A stretch of DNA of 64,000 nt, from NCBI RefSeq assembly GCF_001269925.1, contig NZ_LHVO01000051.1:62001-126000 (forward strand), in the 5' to 3' direction. A program made the position numbers and the translations under genes. The stretch is from Pseudomonas sp. MIACH (lineage in GTDB: Bacteria > Pseudomonadota > Gammaproteobacteria > Pseudomonadales > Pseudomonadaceae). Shown in pieces: positions 19,075 through 27,377 of the stretch (position 1 is the stretch's first letter; each line of letters opens with the position of its first letter). The notes under the pieces are model-generated. The model saw nothing but the letters and a program-made list of their open reading frames with translations, did no database searches and was not told the origin of the DNA.

Positions 19075-19971
19075 ATGCCCGCCATTGACCACCCCCTGAT
19101 CGACCGCTTCCTTGACGCCCTTTGGCTGGAAAAAGGCCTGTCAGACAACACCCGCCAGGCCTACCGCAGCGACCTGGCGCTGTTCAACGGCTGGTTGCAG
19201 GAAAAAAAACTGGAACTGATCAATGCCGGCCGCGAGCTGATCCTCGATCACCTGGCCTGGCGCCTGGAGCAGAACTACAAGCCTCGTTCCACTGCGCGAT
19301 TCCTCTCCGGTGTGCGTGGCTTTTATCGCTATTTGTTGAGGGAAAAACTGATCGCCCTCGATCCGACCCTGCAAATCGATATGCCGCAACTGGGTAGGCC
19401 CTTACCTAAATCCCTGTCAGAAGCCGACGTCGATGCCTTGCTCGCTGCGCCCGACCTCAGCGAGGCCATCGGCCAGCGGGACCGCGCCATGCTGGAAGTT
19501 TTGTATGCCTGCGGCCTGCGGGTCACGGAGCTGATCAGCCTGACCCTGGAGCAAGTCAATCTGCGCCAGGGTGTACTGCGGGTGATGGGCAAGGGCAGCA
19601 AGGAACGGCTGGTACCGATGGGGGAGGAGGCCATCGTGTGGGTCGAGCGCTACATGCGCGATGCCCGTAGCGAACTGCTCGGCGGGCGTCCCAGCGATGT
19701 GCTGTTCCCCAGCCAGCGTGGCGAGCAGATGACCCGCCAGACCTTCTGGCATCGCATCAAGCACCAGGCCAAGGTCGCGGGGATCGGAAAGTCGCTGTCG
19801 CCCCACACACTGCGTCACGCCTTCGCCACGCATTTGCTCAACCACGGCGCGGATTTGCGTGTGGTGCAAATGCTCCTGGGCCACAGCGACTTATCCACCA
19901 CCCAGATTTACACCCACGTGGCGCGTGCGCGATTGCAGGATATGCACGCCAAGCACCACCCGCGAGGCTGA
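19075..19971 (+). CDS. xerD: Site-specific tyrosine recombinase XerD
   Basis: 298 residues. SAM-like N-terminal DNA-binding domain (about 1-95), catalytic domain with R149 (CGLRVTEL), K173 (MGKGSKER), H244-x2-R247 (HTLRHAF), H270 (LLGHSD) and nucleophile Y279 (TTQIYTHV). With XerC it resolves chromosome dimers at dif, activated by FtsK. It sits beside dsbC, a conserved pairing; it is housekeeping, not a phage integrase, as it matches XerD in length and neighbours. Confidence 0.96.
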   Translation: MPAIDHPLIDRFLDALWLEKGLSDNTRQAYRSDLALFNGWLQEKKLELINAGRELILDHLAWRLEQNYKPRSTARFLSGVRGFYRYLLREKLIALDPTLQIDMPQLGRPLPKSLSEADVDALLAAPDLSEAIGQRDRAMLEVLYACGLRVTELISLTLEQVNLRQGVLRVMGKGSKERLVPMGEEAIVWVERYMRDARSELLGGRPSDVLFPSQRGEQMTRQTFWHRIKHQAKVAGIGKSLSPHTLRHAFATHLLNHGADLRVVQMLLGHSDLSTTQIYTHVARARLQDMHAKHHPRG

Positions 19972-20113
19972 AAACCGCCAATTTATCCCGCCACGGGCTG
20001 CCCTGCGGCCCAACTGTGGTAGGCTTTGCCGGTTAGCAAAGGGGACGGCCCGCACCCGTGTTTGCGTATCGGCGTACCTGCACCCGTCCCTGCATCTGCC
20101 TTCAGGAGTTTCC

Positions 20114-20845
20114 ATGCGCTTGACCCAGATTATTGCCGCCGCAGCCATTGCGTTGGTTTCCACCTTTGCCGTCGCCGATGACGCTGCCGAGCAGACCATC
20201 CGCAAGAGCCTGGCCAACCTGCAGCTCGACACCCCGATCGAAAGCATCAGCGCCAGCCCGATGGCCGGCCTGTATGAAGTCAAGCTCAAGGGCAGCCGCG
20301 TGCTGTACGCCAGTGCAGACGGTCAGTACATCGTCCAGGGCTACCTGTTCCAGCTCAAGGACGGCAAGCCGGTCAACCTCACCGAGAAAGCCGAGCGCCT
20401 GGGCGTGTCCAAGCTGATCAACGGCATTCCAGTGGCTGAAACCGTGGTTTACCCGGCCATCGGCGAGACCAAGACCCATATCACCGTGTTTACCGACACC
20501 ACCTGCCCGTACTGCCATAAGTTGCACGCCGAAGTGCCTGCGCTGAACAAGCTCGGCGTGGAAGTGCGCTACGTAGCGTTCCCGCGTCAGGGCCTGGGTT
20601 CGCCGGGCGACGAGCAGCTGCAAGCCGTATGGTGCTCGGCCGACAAGAAGGCGGCCATGGACAAGATGGTTGATGGCAAGGAAATCAAGGCGGCCAAATG
20701 TGCCAACCCGGTTTCCAAGCAGTTCGCCCTGGGCCAGTCCATCGGCGTAAACGGCACACCGGCCATCGTTTTAGCTGACGGCCAGGTGATTCCGGGCTAC
20801 CAGCCGGCACCACAAGTTGCCAAACTGGCGCTGAGTGCCAAATAA
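20114..20845 (+). CDS. dsbC: Thiol:disulfide interchange protein DsbC
   Basis: 243 residues, periplasmic disulfide isomerase. Signal peptide MRLTQIIAAAAIALVSTFAVA, N-terminal dimerisation domain (about 24-85), thioredoxin fold with C131-PY-C134, a structural cysteine pair C174/C196, and the cis-Pro loop T215-P216. I used ATG 20114, preceded by TCAGGAG, because it yields the signal peptide. The intergenic space to hom contains several hairpins. Confidence 0.96.
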   Translation: MRLTQIIAAAAIALVSTFAVADDAAEQTIRKSLANLQLDTPIESISASPMAGLYEVKLKGSRVLYASADGQYIVQGYLFQLKDGKPVNLTEKAERLGVSKLINGIPVAETVVYPAIGETKTHITVFTDTTCPYCHKLHAEVPALNKLGVEVRYVAFPRQGLGSPGDEQLQAVWCSADKKAAMDKMVDGKEIKAAKCANPVSKQFALGQSIGVNGTPAIVLADGQVIPGYQPAPQVAKLALSAK

Positions 20846-20846
20846 A

Positions 20847-20956
20847 CCAGCATTGTCGAACCTTTGACGATGCTGGCCCGTGGATAAGTCGGCGGGCCAT
20901 TAATTGAAAGCCGCAGTTGTGCGGCTGTTTTCCACGGCCGACCTAGCGTCGGCCGT
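20847..20956 (+). terminator. Hairpin cluster between dsbC and hom
   Basis: Three separate stems: CCAGCATTGTC/GACGATGCTGG (20847-20876), AGCCGCA/TGCGGCT followed by GTTTT (20909-20931), and ACGGCCGAC/GTCGGCCGT with a five-base loop (20934-20956) ending 18 bases before the hom GTG. The second resembles a terminator for dsbC. The third sits next to the hom ribosome site and may influence its translation. Confidence 0.55.
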
Positions 20957-20974
20957 TTCATGGGGAGTTCTTCA

Positions 20975-22279
20975 GTGAAACCGGTCAAAGTAGGCATTTG
21001 TGGGTTAGGGACCGTCGGTGGCGGCACCTTCAACGTACTTCAGCGTAATGCTGAAGAAATTTCCCGCCGTGCAGGGCGTGGGATTGAAGTGGCGCAAATT
21101 GCCACGCGTTCGCCAAAGCCTCAGTTCCAAACGACCGGTATTGCGATTACCAACGATGTCTTCGCTGTGGCCACCAACCCTGAAATCGATATCGTCATCG
21201 AACTGGTGGGCGGTTACACCGTGGCCCGCGAGCTGGTGCTCAAGGCGATCGAGAACGGCAAGCATGTGGTCACCGCCAACAAGGCGCTGATCGCCGTACA
21301 CGGCAACGAGATCTTCGCCAAGGCCCGCGAGAAGGGCGTGATCGTAGCGTTCGAAGCTGCGGTTGCCGGTGGTATCCCGGTGATCAAGGCAATCCGTGAA
21401 GGCCTGTCCGCCAACCGCATCAATTGGGTAGCCGGCATCATCAACGGCACCGGTAACTTCATCCTCACCGAAATGCGCGAGAAGGGCCGTACCTTCGAAG
21501 ACGTGCTGGCCGAAGCCCAGGCCCTGGGTTACGCCGAAGCCGACCCGACATTCGACGTGGAAGGCATCGACGCGGCGCACAAGCTGACCATCCTGGCGTC
21601 CATCGCCTTTGGTATCCCGCTGCAGTTCGACAAGGCCTACACCGAAGGCATCACCAAGCTGACCACTGCCGACGTGAACTACGCCGAAGCCCTGGGCTAC
21701 CGCATCAAGCACCTCGGTGTCGCGCGCAGCACCCCGGCGGGAATCGAGTTGCGTGTGCACCCGACGCTGATCCCGGCTGACCGCCTGATCGCCAACGTCA
21801 ATGGCGTGATGAACGCCGTGATGGTCAACGGTGATGCCGCCGGCTCCACCCTGTTCTACGGTGCCGGCGCCGGCATGGAACCGACCGCTTCGTCGGTGAT
21901 CGCCGACCTGGTGGACGTGGTTCGCGCCATGACCAGCGACCCGGAAAACCGCGTGCCGCACCTGGCCTTCCAGCCGGATTCGCTGTCGGCCCACCCGATC
22001 CTGCCGATCGAGGCATGCGAAAGCGCCTACTACCTGCGCATCCAGGCCAAGGATCACCCAGGCGTGTTGGCCCAGGTCGCCAGCATCCTGTCGGAGCGCG
22101 GTATCAACATCGAGTCGATCATGCAGAAGGAAGTCGAGGAGCAGAACGGCCAGGTGCCGATGATCCTGCTGACCCACCGCGTGCTTGAGCAGCACATCAA
22201 CGATGCCATCACCGCTCTGGAGGCCTTGCAAGGCGTCGTCGGCCCGGTGGTGCGGATTCGCGTCGAACACCTGAACTAA
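20975..22279 (+). CDS. hom: Homoserine dehydrogenase
   Basis: 434-residue monofunctional enzyme that reduces aspartate semialdehyde to homoserine for threonine and methionine synthesis. Rossmann motif GICGLGTVGGG (7-17), central catalytic domain (GIINGTGNFIL, AEADPTFDVEGIDAAHKL) and a C-terminal ACT domain (about 350-430) that usually gives threonine feedback. Start GTG 20975 (VKPVKVG) has GGGAG 8 bases upstream and gives the usual length; an ATG at 20960 overlaps that site. Followed by thrC after 67 bases. Confidence 0.97.
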   Translation: MKPVKVGICGLGTVGGGTFNVLQRNAEEISRRAGRGIEVAQIATRSPKPQFQTTGIAITNDVFAVATNPEIDIVIELVGGYTVARELVLKAIENGKHVVTANKALIAVHGNEIFAKAREKGVIVAFEAAVAGGIPVIKAIREGLSANRINWVAGIINGTGNFILTEMREKGRTFEDVLAEAQALGYAEADPTFDVEGIDAAHKLTILASIAFGIPLQFDKAYTEGITKLTTADVNYAEALGYRIKHLGVARSTPAGIELRVHPTLIPADRLIANVNGVMNAVMVNGDAAGSTLFYGAGAGMEPTASSVIADLVDVVRAMTSDPENRVPHLAFQPDSLSAHPILPIEACESAYYLRIQAKDHPGVLAQVASILSERGINIESIMQKEVEEQNGQVPMILLTHRVLEQHINDAITALEALQGVVGPVVRIRVEHLN

Positions 22280-22346
22280 CCGATCTGTTCCAGAGGCCCC
22301 GTATGTGCGGCGGCCTCTGTTCGAGAATGTTTTAGAGGAGCCAGTC

Positions 22347-23756
22347 ATGCGTTACATCAGCACCCGCGGCCAGGCACCGGCCCTGAATTTCGAAGACGTT
22401 TTACTGGCAGGCCTTGCCACCGATGGCGGCCTGTACGTGCCGGAAAACCTGCCACGCTTTACCCAGGAAGAAATCGCTTCGTGGGCCGGCCTGCCGTACC
22501 ACGAGCTGGCGTTCCGGGTGATGCGCCCGTTCGTCACCGGCAGCATCCCCGATGCGGATTTCAAAAAGATTCTGGAAGAGACGTACGGCGTGTTTTCCCA
22601 CAGCGCCATCGCGCCATTGCGTCAGCTCAATGGCAACGAATGGGTGCTTGAGCTGTTCCATGGCCCGACCCTGGCGTTCAAGGACTTCGCCCTGCAACTG
22701 CTGGGTCGCCTGCTGGACTACGTGCTGGAGAAGCGCGGCGAGCGCGTGGTGATCATCGGCGCCACCTCGGGTGACACCGGTTCGGCGGCCATCGAAGGCT
22801 GCAAGCACTGCGAAAACGTCGACATCTTCATCCTGCACCCGCACAAGCGTGTGTCGGAAGTGCAGCGCCGCCAGATGACCACCATCTTCGGCGAGAACAT
22901 CCATAACATCGCCATCGAAGGCAACTTCGATGACTGCCAGGAAATGGTCAAGAACAGCTTCGCCGACCAGGGCTTCCTCAAAGGCACGCGACTGGTGGCG
23001 GTGAACTCGATCAACTGGGCGCGGATCATGGCCCAGATCGTCTATTACTTCCACGCCTCGCTGCAGTTGGGCGGCCCGGCACGTTCGGTGTCGTTCTCGG
23101 TGCCGACCGGTAACTTCGGCGACATCTTCGCCGGCTACCTGGCGCGCAACATGGGCCTGCCGATCAACCAGTTGATCGTCGCCACCAACCGCAACGACAT
23201 CCTGCACCGCTTCATGAGCGGCAACCAGTACGTCAAGGAAACCCTGCACGCCACCCTGTCGCCGTCCATGGACATCATGGTGTCGTCGAACTTCGAGCGC
23301 CTGCTGTTCGACATGCACGGTCGCAACGGCGCAGCCATTGCCGGCTTGATGGACACCTTCAAGAGCGGCGGCGGTTTCAGCGTTGATGAAGAGCGCTGGA
23401 CTGAAACCCGCAAGCTGTTCGACTCCCTGGCCGTGGACGACGCGCAGACCTGCGAAACCATCGCCGAAGTCTACGCCCAGACCGGCGAGTTGCTCGACCC
23501 GCACACTGCCATTGGTGTGAAGGCTGCCCGCGAATGCCGTCGCAGCCTGGATATCCCGATGGTGATTCTCGGCACCGCTCATCCAGTGAAATTCCCGGAA
23601 GCGGTGGAGAAGGCCGGTGTTGGCAAGGCGCTGGAACTGCCGGTGCATCTGACAGACCTGTTCGAGCGTGAAGAGCGTTGCACGGTGCTGCCGAATGACT
23701 TGAAGGCGATGCAGGCGTTTGTCAGCCAGCATGGCAATCGTGGTAAGCCTTTGTAA
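22347..23756 (+). CDS. thrC: Threonine synthase
   Basis: 469 residues, PLP-dependent conversion of phosphohomoserine to threonine. PLP lysine K112 in HGPTLAFKDFALQLLG; other family blocks are ATSGDTGSAAIEG, VNSINWARIMAQIVYY, SVPTGNFGDIFAGY and GTAHPVKFPEAV. I used ATG 22347 with GAGGAG before it. Forms an operon with hom; both lie between dsbC and a terminator. Confidence 0.97.
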   Translation: MRYISTRGQAPALNFEDVLLAGLATDGGLYVPENLPRFTQEEIASWAGLPYHELAFRVMRPFVTGSIPDADFKKILEETYGVFSHSAIAPLRQLNGNEWVLELFHGPTLAFKDFALQLLGRLLDYVLEKRGERVVIIGATSGDTGSAAIEGCKHCENVDIFILHPHKRVSEVQRRQMTTIFGENIHNIAIEGNFDDCQEMVKNSFADQGFLKGTRLVAVNSINWARIMAQIVYYFHASLQLGGPARSVSFSVPTGNFGDIFAGYLARNMGLPINQLIVATNRNDILHRFMSGNQYVKETLHATLSPSMDIMVSSNFERLLFDMHGRNGAAIAGLMDTFKSGGGFSVDEERWTETRKLFDSLAVDDAQTCETIAEVYAQTGELLDPHTAIGVKAARECRRSLDIPMVILGTAHPVKFPEAVEKAGVGKALELPVHLTDLFEREERCTVLPNDLKAMQAFVSQHGNRGKPL

Positions 23757-23773
23757 GACACATCACGAAGACA

Positions 23774-23813
23774 AAAACGCCGCTTTCCCTTCCTTGGGTC
23801 AGCGGCGTTTTTT
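23774..23813 (+). terminator. Rho-independent terminator after thrC
   Basis: Stem AAAACGCCGCT / AGCGGCGTTTT around a 16-base loop, followed by a T-run. Confidence 0.85.
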
Positions 23814-24051
23814 GTTGCTGGCAGGCCCGGCCTCAGCGCCTGGCAAACCCCAAGAACAGCAGCCCATTGCGTAAGCATTTATGTGCTGCCGTTTTTTGCC
23901 TGTCATGTTGCGAGCGCATGCTGGTCCAAGTCACTCCCTGGCGAGCCTATAAAGACGAAAAAGCGAACTTTCCTACGTGGCAACCGGTCATTTAGGATAG
24001 ATGCAGCTCCCGTTGAAACGATTGTTCCCGAACTATTGAGTGGTGATCGAG

Positions 24052-24336
24052 ATGGAAAGTATCAGCCTATTGCTCGAAGAAGCACTGAGCCCTTATCAGG
24101 TTACGCTGACCACCTCTGGTGTGCAGGGCGAGTGCCTGGTGACTGTGAAGAATCCTGCTGGCGCGATCGTGGTCGAGCGTGACGTCGACCGGGCGCAATT
24201 GATGGACAAACGCGTGTTGGTCGATGTTGTGGATTGCCTGCTACGTGACCTCAAGATCGCTGAAGGGCGCCTGGAACCCTCGGTCATCGCAGCCTTGCGC
24301 AATGCCGCACAGACCCGCGGCGCCGCCGTTGCATGA
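24052..24336 (+). CDS. DUF3509 small protein
   Basis: 94 residues, MESISLLLEEALSPYQVTLT at the start, a central strand-rich part (GECLVTVKNPAGAIVVERDV) and a C-terminal helix. Matches DUF3509, a family I know almost only from pseudomonads and with no assigned function. No signal peptide or membrane helix, so cytoplasmic. GTG 24040 is an alternative start. Stands alone between two terminators; the 295 bases upstream contain no other gene I can support. Confidence 0.8.
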   Translation: MESISLLLEEALSPYQVTLTTSGVQGECLVTVKNPAGAIVVERDVDRAQLMDKRVLVDVVDCLLRDLKIAEGRLEPSVIAALRNAAQTRGAAVA

Positions 24337-24455
24337 AGAATTGTTTATCGATGGAAACTTCCTACTGGATGCCCTGTCAGATTTTGTAACAGCAAGAGCA
24401 AACATTGTGCTCCGGTGTTTGTGGCTTGCTGTACTGGTCTTTGTAGGCCACGTTT

Positions 24456-24494
24456 AACCCCGAAGTGTCTCCCCACTCTTCGGGGTTTCTTTTT
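24456..24494 (+). terminator. Rho-independent terminator downstream of the DUF3509 gene
   Basis: AACCCCGAAG / CTTCGGGGTT stem with a 12-base loop, then TTCTTTTT. It lies about 120 bases after the DUF3509 stop, and in the reverse direction it also serves the following convergent gene. Confidence 0.8.
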
Positions 24495-24506
24495 GCCCGG
24501 GATTTG

Positions 24507-25391
24507 TCAGGGCTCTGGCGAATCCTGGAAAAAGCTCGGGTTATCTCGCAGATAGTGTTCGCGCATGACAGGGTCCAGCCATGAAGCGTAGGACTGCTGC
24601 ATCTGTTCCAGTGGGGTGTCGCGCAGCACCTGGTCGATTCGTTCGATGGCCTGACGCCCCTCTGCTGTGTCTGAGCAGGCAATATGCGTGCGCTGGTAAG
24701 GCGCCGTGCCTTTAATCGGGTAGAAGCTCAGTTCGTCGGGCGCGATCCCCTGCTGCATCGCGTGATAGCGGATTTCCGGCCAGTACCCCAGCACGGCTTC
24801 CAGCCTTCCCAGGCGCTGCATTTGTAACAGGCTGCCAAGGGCGTCGTTGCCGTAGTGGAGCGCCAGTTTGCGTGGATCGGCCTGCTTGAGCCGTTCATCG
24901 ATAACGGGACCGTAGCTGCGTTCTGCGGTAGCACCCAATCGTGCTTTATGGGTATCGAGAAAGGCCTGCAGGTCGAACTGGCCGTCCACTATAAATGGCG
25001 CCATGGCGGAGTGCTGTCTGCTTCGTATCGCGACGCCATTACTGGGAACCACGAACGCCTGACGAGAAAACACGACGTACTTGGCCCGCTCTGGCGTCCA
25101 TAGCAGCGAGGGATCACAGGTGAACGAGGGCTCGCGCAACATTTGCGTGCCCCGCGCGCGGTTGACGTGGAGTACCTGGTGGCGATACTCCGGCAAACGC
25201 TCAATCAGTATGGGTAGCAACTGGTCCAGCGCTCCCTGGCCTTTGCGTGGTCCTTCGAAAATAGTCAGCGGCGGCAAGTCGCGCAGCAGCCAGATCAAGG
25301 TGTCCTCGGCATGCGCAGGCAGCAGCCAGCCGCTGCTCATCATGGCGGCGAGGCATAGCCGGATCAGCCAGCGCTTGCAGCGAGAGGCCAT
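24507..25391 (-). CDS. Periplasmic substrate-binding-like protein (TIGR02285-type)
   Basis: 294 residues. Signal peptide ending LLPAHA (about 1-28), then a type II periplasmic binding fold: DTLIWLLRDLPPLTIFEG, SLLWTPERAKYVVFSRQ and LQMQRLGRLEAVLGYWPE resemble SBP_bac_3 proteins, but no cognate ABC permease or sensor lies next to it. The pattern recalls the TIGR02285 family of unknown function. Its ATG shares one base with the CoA-transferase stop (TGATG), so translation is coupled. Confidence 0.75.
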   Translation of the reverse strand: MASRCKRWLIRLCLAAMMSSGWLLPAHAEDTLIWLLRDLPPLTIFEGPRKGQGALDQLLPILIERLPEYRHQVLHVNRARGTQMLREPSFTCDPSLLWTPERAKYVVFSRQAFVVPSNGVAIRSRQHSAMAPFIVDGQFDLQAFLDTHKARLGATAERSYGPVIDERLKQADPRKLALHYGNDALGSLLQMQRLGRLEAVLGYWPEIRYHAMQQGIAPDELSFYPIKGTAPYQRTHIACSDTAEGRQAIERIDQVLRDTPLEQMQQSYASWLDPVMREHYLRDNPSFFQDSPEP

Positions 25392-26590
25392 CAGATCGCG
25401 CCGTCCTCACGCAAGCGGACAATGGCGGCTGCGTCGTATCCCAACTCGCCCAGCACTACGCTGTTGTGTTCACCCAGTTGCGGCCCCACCCATTCGCAAC
25501 TGCCCGGTGTGTCCGACAGCTTAGGCACGATGCCCGGCATCTTGAAGTCCTTGCCGCCTGGAAGCTGGGCCTTGAGGAACATTTCCCGCGCCAGGAATTG
25601 CGGGTCGCCCAGCATGTCCTCGGCACTGTAGATACGGCTCGCGGGCACTTCAGCCTGGTTCAGCTGTTCCACCACCTGCTCCAGCGACAGCGAATTCACC
25701 CAGCGATCAATCACCCCGTACAGTTCGTCACGGCGACTGTCACGCCCGTCATTACTGGCCAGTTGCGGATCGTTGGCCAGGTCGTCGCGACCAATGGCCG
25801 CCATGAAACGCTTGAAGATCGCATCACCATTGGCGCCAATCTGCACATGCTTGCCGTCCGCAGTGGTGTGGATCGACGACGGCGTAATGCCGGGCATGAT
25901 GTTGCCGGTGCGCTCGCGAATAAACCCGAACACGTCAAACTCGGGAATCATGCTTTCCATCATGGCGAAGATGGCCTCGTACAGGGCCACATCCACCACC
26001 TGGCCCAGGCCACCGTTGACCTCGCGATGACGCAGCGCCATCAAGGCACCGATCACCGCCCACAAAGCAGCAATCGAGTCGCCGATGGAGATCCCGGTGC
26101 GCACCGGCGGACGGTCCTCGAAGCCAGTGATATAGCGCAGCCCGCCCATGGACTCGCCCACCGCGCCAAATCCCGGCTGGTCCTTCATCGGCCCGGTCTG
26201 GCCAAAACCCGACAGACGGACCATCACCAGCTTGGGATTGAGGGCGTGCAGGGTTTCCCAGCTCAGCCCGAGCTTTTCCAGTACGCCGGGGCGAAAGTTC
26301 TCGATCAGAATGTCGGCGTCCGCCAGCAACTGCTTGAGGATTGCCAGGCCGTCCGGATGCTTGAGGTTCAGCGTCAGCGATTTCTTGTTGCGCGCCTGCA
26401 CAAACCACCACAGCGAGGTGCCTTCATACAGCTTGCGCCATTTGCGCAGCGGGTCGCCGCCGTCCGGGGATTCGACCTTGACCACCTCGGCGCCGAATTC
26501 GGCGCAGATACGTGAGGCGAACGGCCCGGCGATCAGGGTGCCGAGTTCTATGACTTTCAGGCCTGCAAGGGGTTTGGCATTCAACGACAT
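25391..26590 (-). CDS. CaiB/BaiF family (class III) CoA-transferase
   Basis: 399 residues, class III CoA-transferase. Family blocks seen: GLKVIELGTLIAGPFASRICAEF near the N-terminus, NKKSLTLNLK, LIENFRPGVLEKLG, RLSGFGQTGP and GDSIAALWAVIGAL with the probable catalytic Asp171. Moves CoA between carboxylic acids; the acid here cannot be told. No acyl-CoA dehydrogenase or regulator sits beside it. Coupled to the downstream periplasmic protein by a TGATG overlap, an unexpected pairing. Confidence 0.88.
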   Translation of the reverse strand: MSLNAKPLAGLKVIELGTLIAGPFASRICAEFGAEVVKVESPDGGDPLRKWRKLYEGTSLWWFVQARNKKSLTLNLKHPDGLAILKQLLADADILIENFRPGVLEKLGLSWETLHALNPKLVMVRLSGFGQTGPMKDQPGFGAVGESMGGLRYITGFEDRPPVRTGISIGDSIAALWAVIGALMALRHREVNGGLGQVVDVALYEAIFAMMESMIPEFDVFGFIRERTGNIMPGITPSSIHTTADGKHVQIGANGDAIFKRFMAAIGRDDLANDPQLASNDGRDSRRDELYGVIDRWVNSLSLEQVVEQLNQAEVPASRIYSAEDMLGDPQFLAREMFLKAQLPGGKDFKMPGIVPKLSDTPGSCEWVGPQLGEHNSVVLGELGYDAAAIVRLREDGAI

Positions 26591-26738
26591 GGGGATCCTT
26601 TAGGGCATAGAGCGGGTGTATGAAGCCTTTTAACATAGGCGAGCGGCCCAGGGATAAGGATGATGCAGCGCAGTATTCGTTGAATGACCTCGCCATCGGT
26701 TAGACTGGCCGCCTTTCCCTGTCTCTAGAAGCCCGTTC

Positions 26739-27281
26739 ATGGCCCAGCCGTCCACGACCTACAAATTCGAACTCAACCTCACCGACCTTGACCGTTCGGT
26801 ATACGAGAGCGTCAAACAGACCATCGCCCGCCACCCTTCGGAAACCGAGGAACGCATGACCGTGCGTCTGTTGGCCTACGCCCTTTTTTACAACGAACAG
26901 TTGGCGTTCGGTCGTGGTCTGTCGGATGTAGACGAACCAGCCTTGTGGGAAAAAAGCCTGGATGATCGGGTTTTGCACTGGATTGAAGTCGGCCAGCCGG
27001 ACGCCGACCGCCTGACCTGGTGCTCGCGCCGCACTGAGCGCACCAGCTTGTTGGCATATGGCAGCTTGCGCGTTTGGGAAGGCAAAGTGGTGCCGGTGGC
27101 GAACAACCTGAAGAATGTGCACATCGCAGCGGTGCCCCAGGAGATTCTGGAGGTCCTGGCCAAGGACATGCCCCGGGTGATCAAGTGGGACGTGATGATC
27201 AGCGAAGGCACGATCTTCGTCACCGACGACCGTGGCCAGCACGAAGTGCAACTGCAATGGCTGGTCGGCGAACGCGGTTGA
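26739..27281 (+). CDS. yaeQ: YaeQ family protein
   Basis: 180 residues, ATYKFELNLTDLDRSVYE-like start (here STTYKFELNLTDLDR), HPSETEERMTVRLLAYALF and the C-terminal LQWLVGERG. The YaeQ fold resembles PD-(D/E)XK nucleases (E29-like and D-x-x-x-W positions), but its biochemical role is not established; early claims of RfaH replacement were not upheld. Length matches the family. Followed by a REP element. Confidence 0.92.
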   Translation: MAQPSTTYKFELNLTDLDRSVYESVKQTIARHPSETEERMTVRLLAYALFYNEQLAFGRGLSDVDEPALWEKSLDDRVLHWIEVGQPDADRLTWCSRRTERTSLLAYGSLRVWEGKVVPVANNLKNVHIAAVPQEILEVLAKDMPRVIKWDVMISEGTIFVTDDRGQHEVQLQWLVGERG

Positions 27282-27285
27282 AAAC

Positions 27286-27311
27286 GTGGGAGGGGGCAAG
27301 CCCCCTCCCAC
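27286..27311. repeat. REP element, perfect palindrome
   Basis: GTGGGAGGGGGC, AA, GCCCCCTCCCAC: 12-base perfect arms. Lies five bases after yaeQ. Confidence 0.85.
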
Positions 27312-27377
27312 ATTTGATCTGTGCTGTCTTCAGAGTTGTCGTTTAACCGTTGTATTAAAGAGAAGCTCCCGTCACCC

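Noticed and set aside
19075..19971. Tyrosine recombinase as sign of a prophage or island
   Set aside because: Length, start and dsbC neighbour identify chromosomal XerD. No att repeat or phage genes nearby.
21005..22348. 447-codon minus-strand frame opposite hom
   Set aside because: Antisense shadow; hom on the plus strand has all family motifs.
23883..24182. 99-codon frame upstream of and overlapping DUF3509
   Set aside because: Composition is not protein-like, no ribosome site, and it overlaps the better-supported DUF3509 frame.
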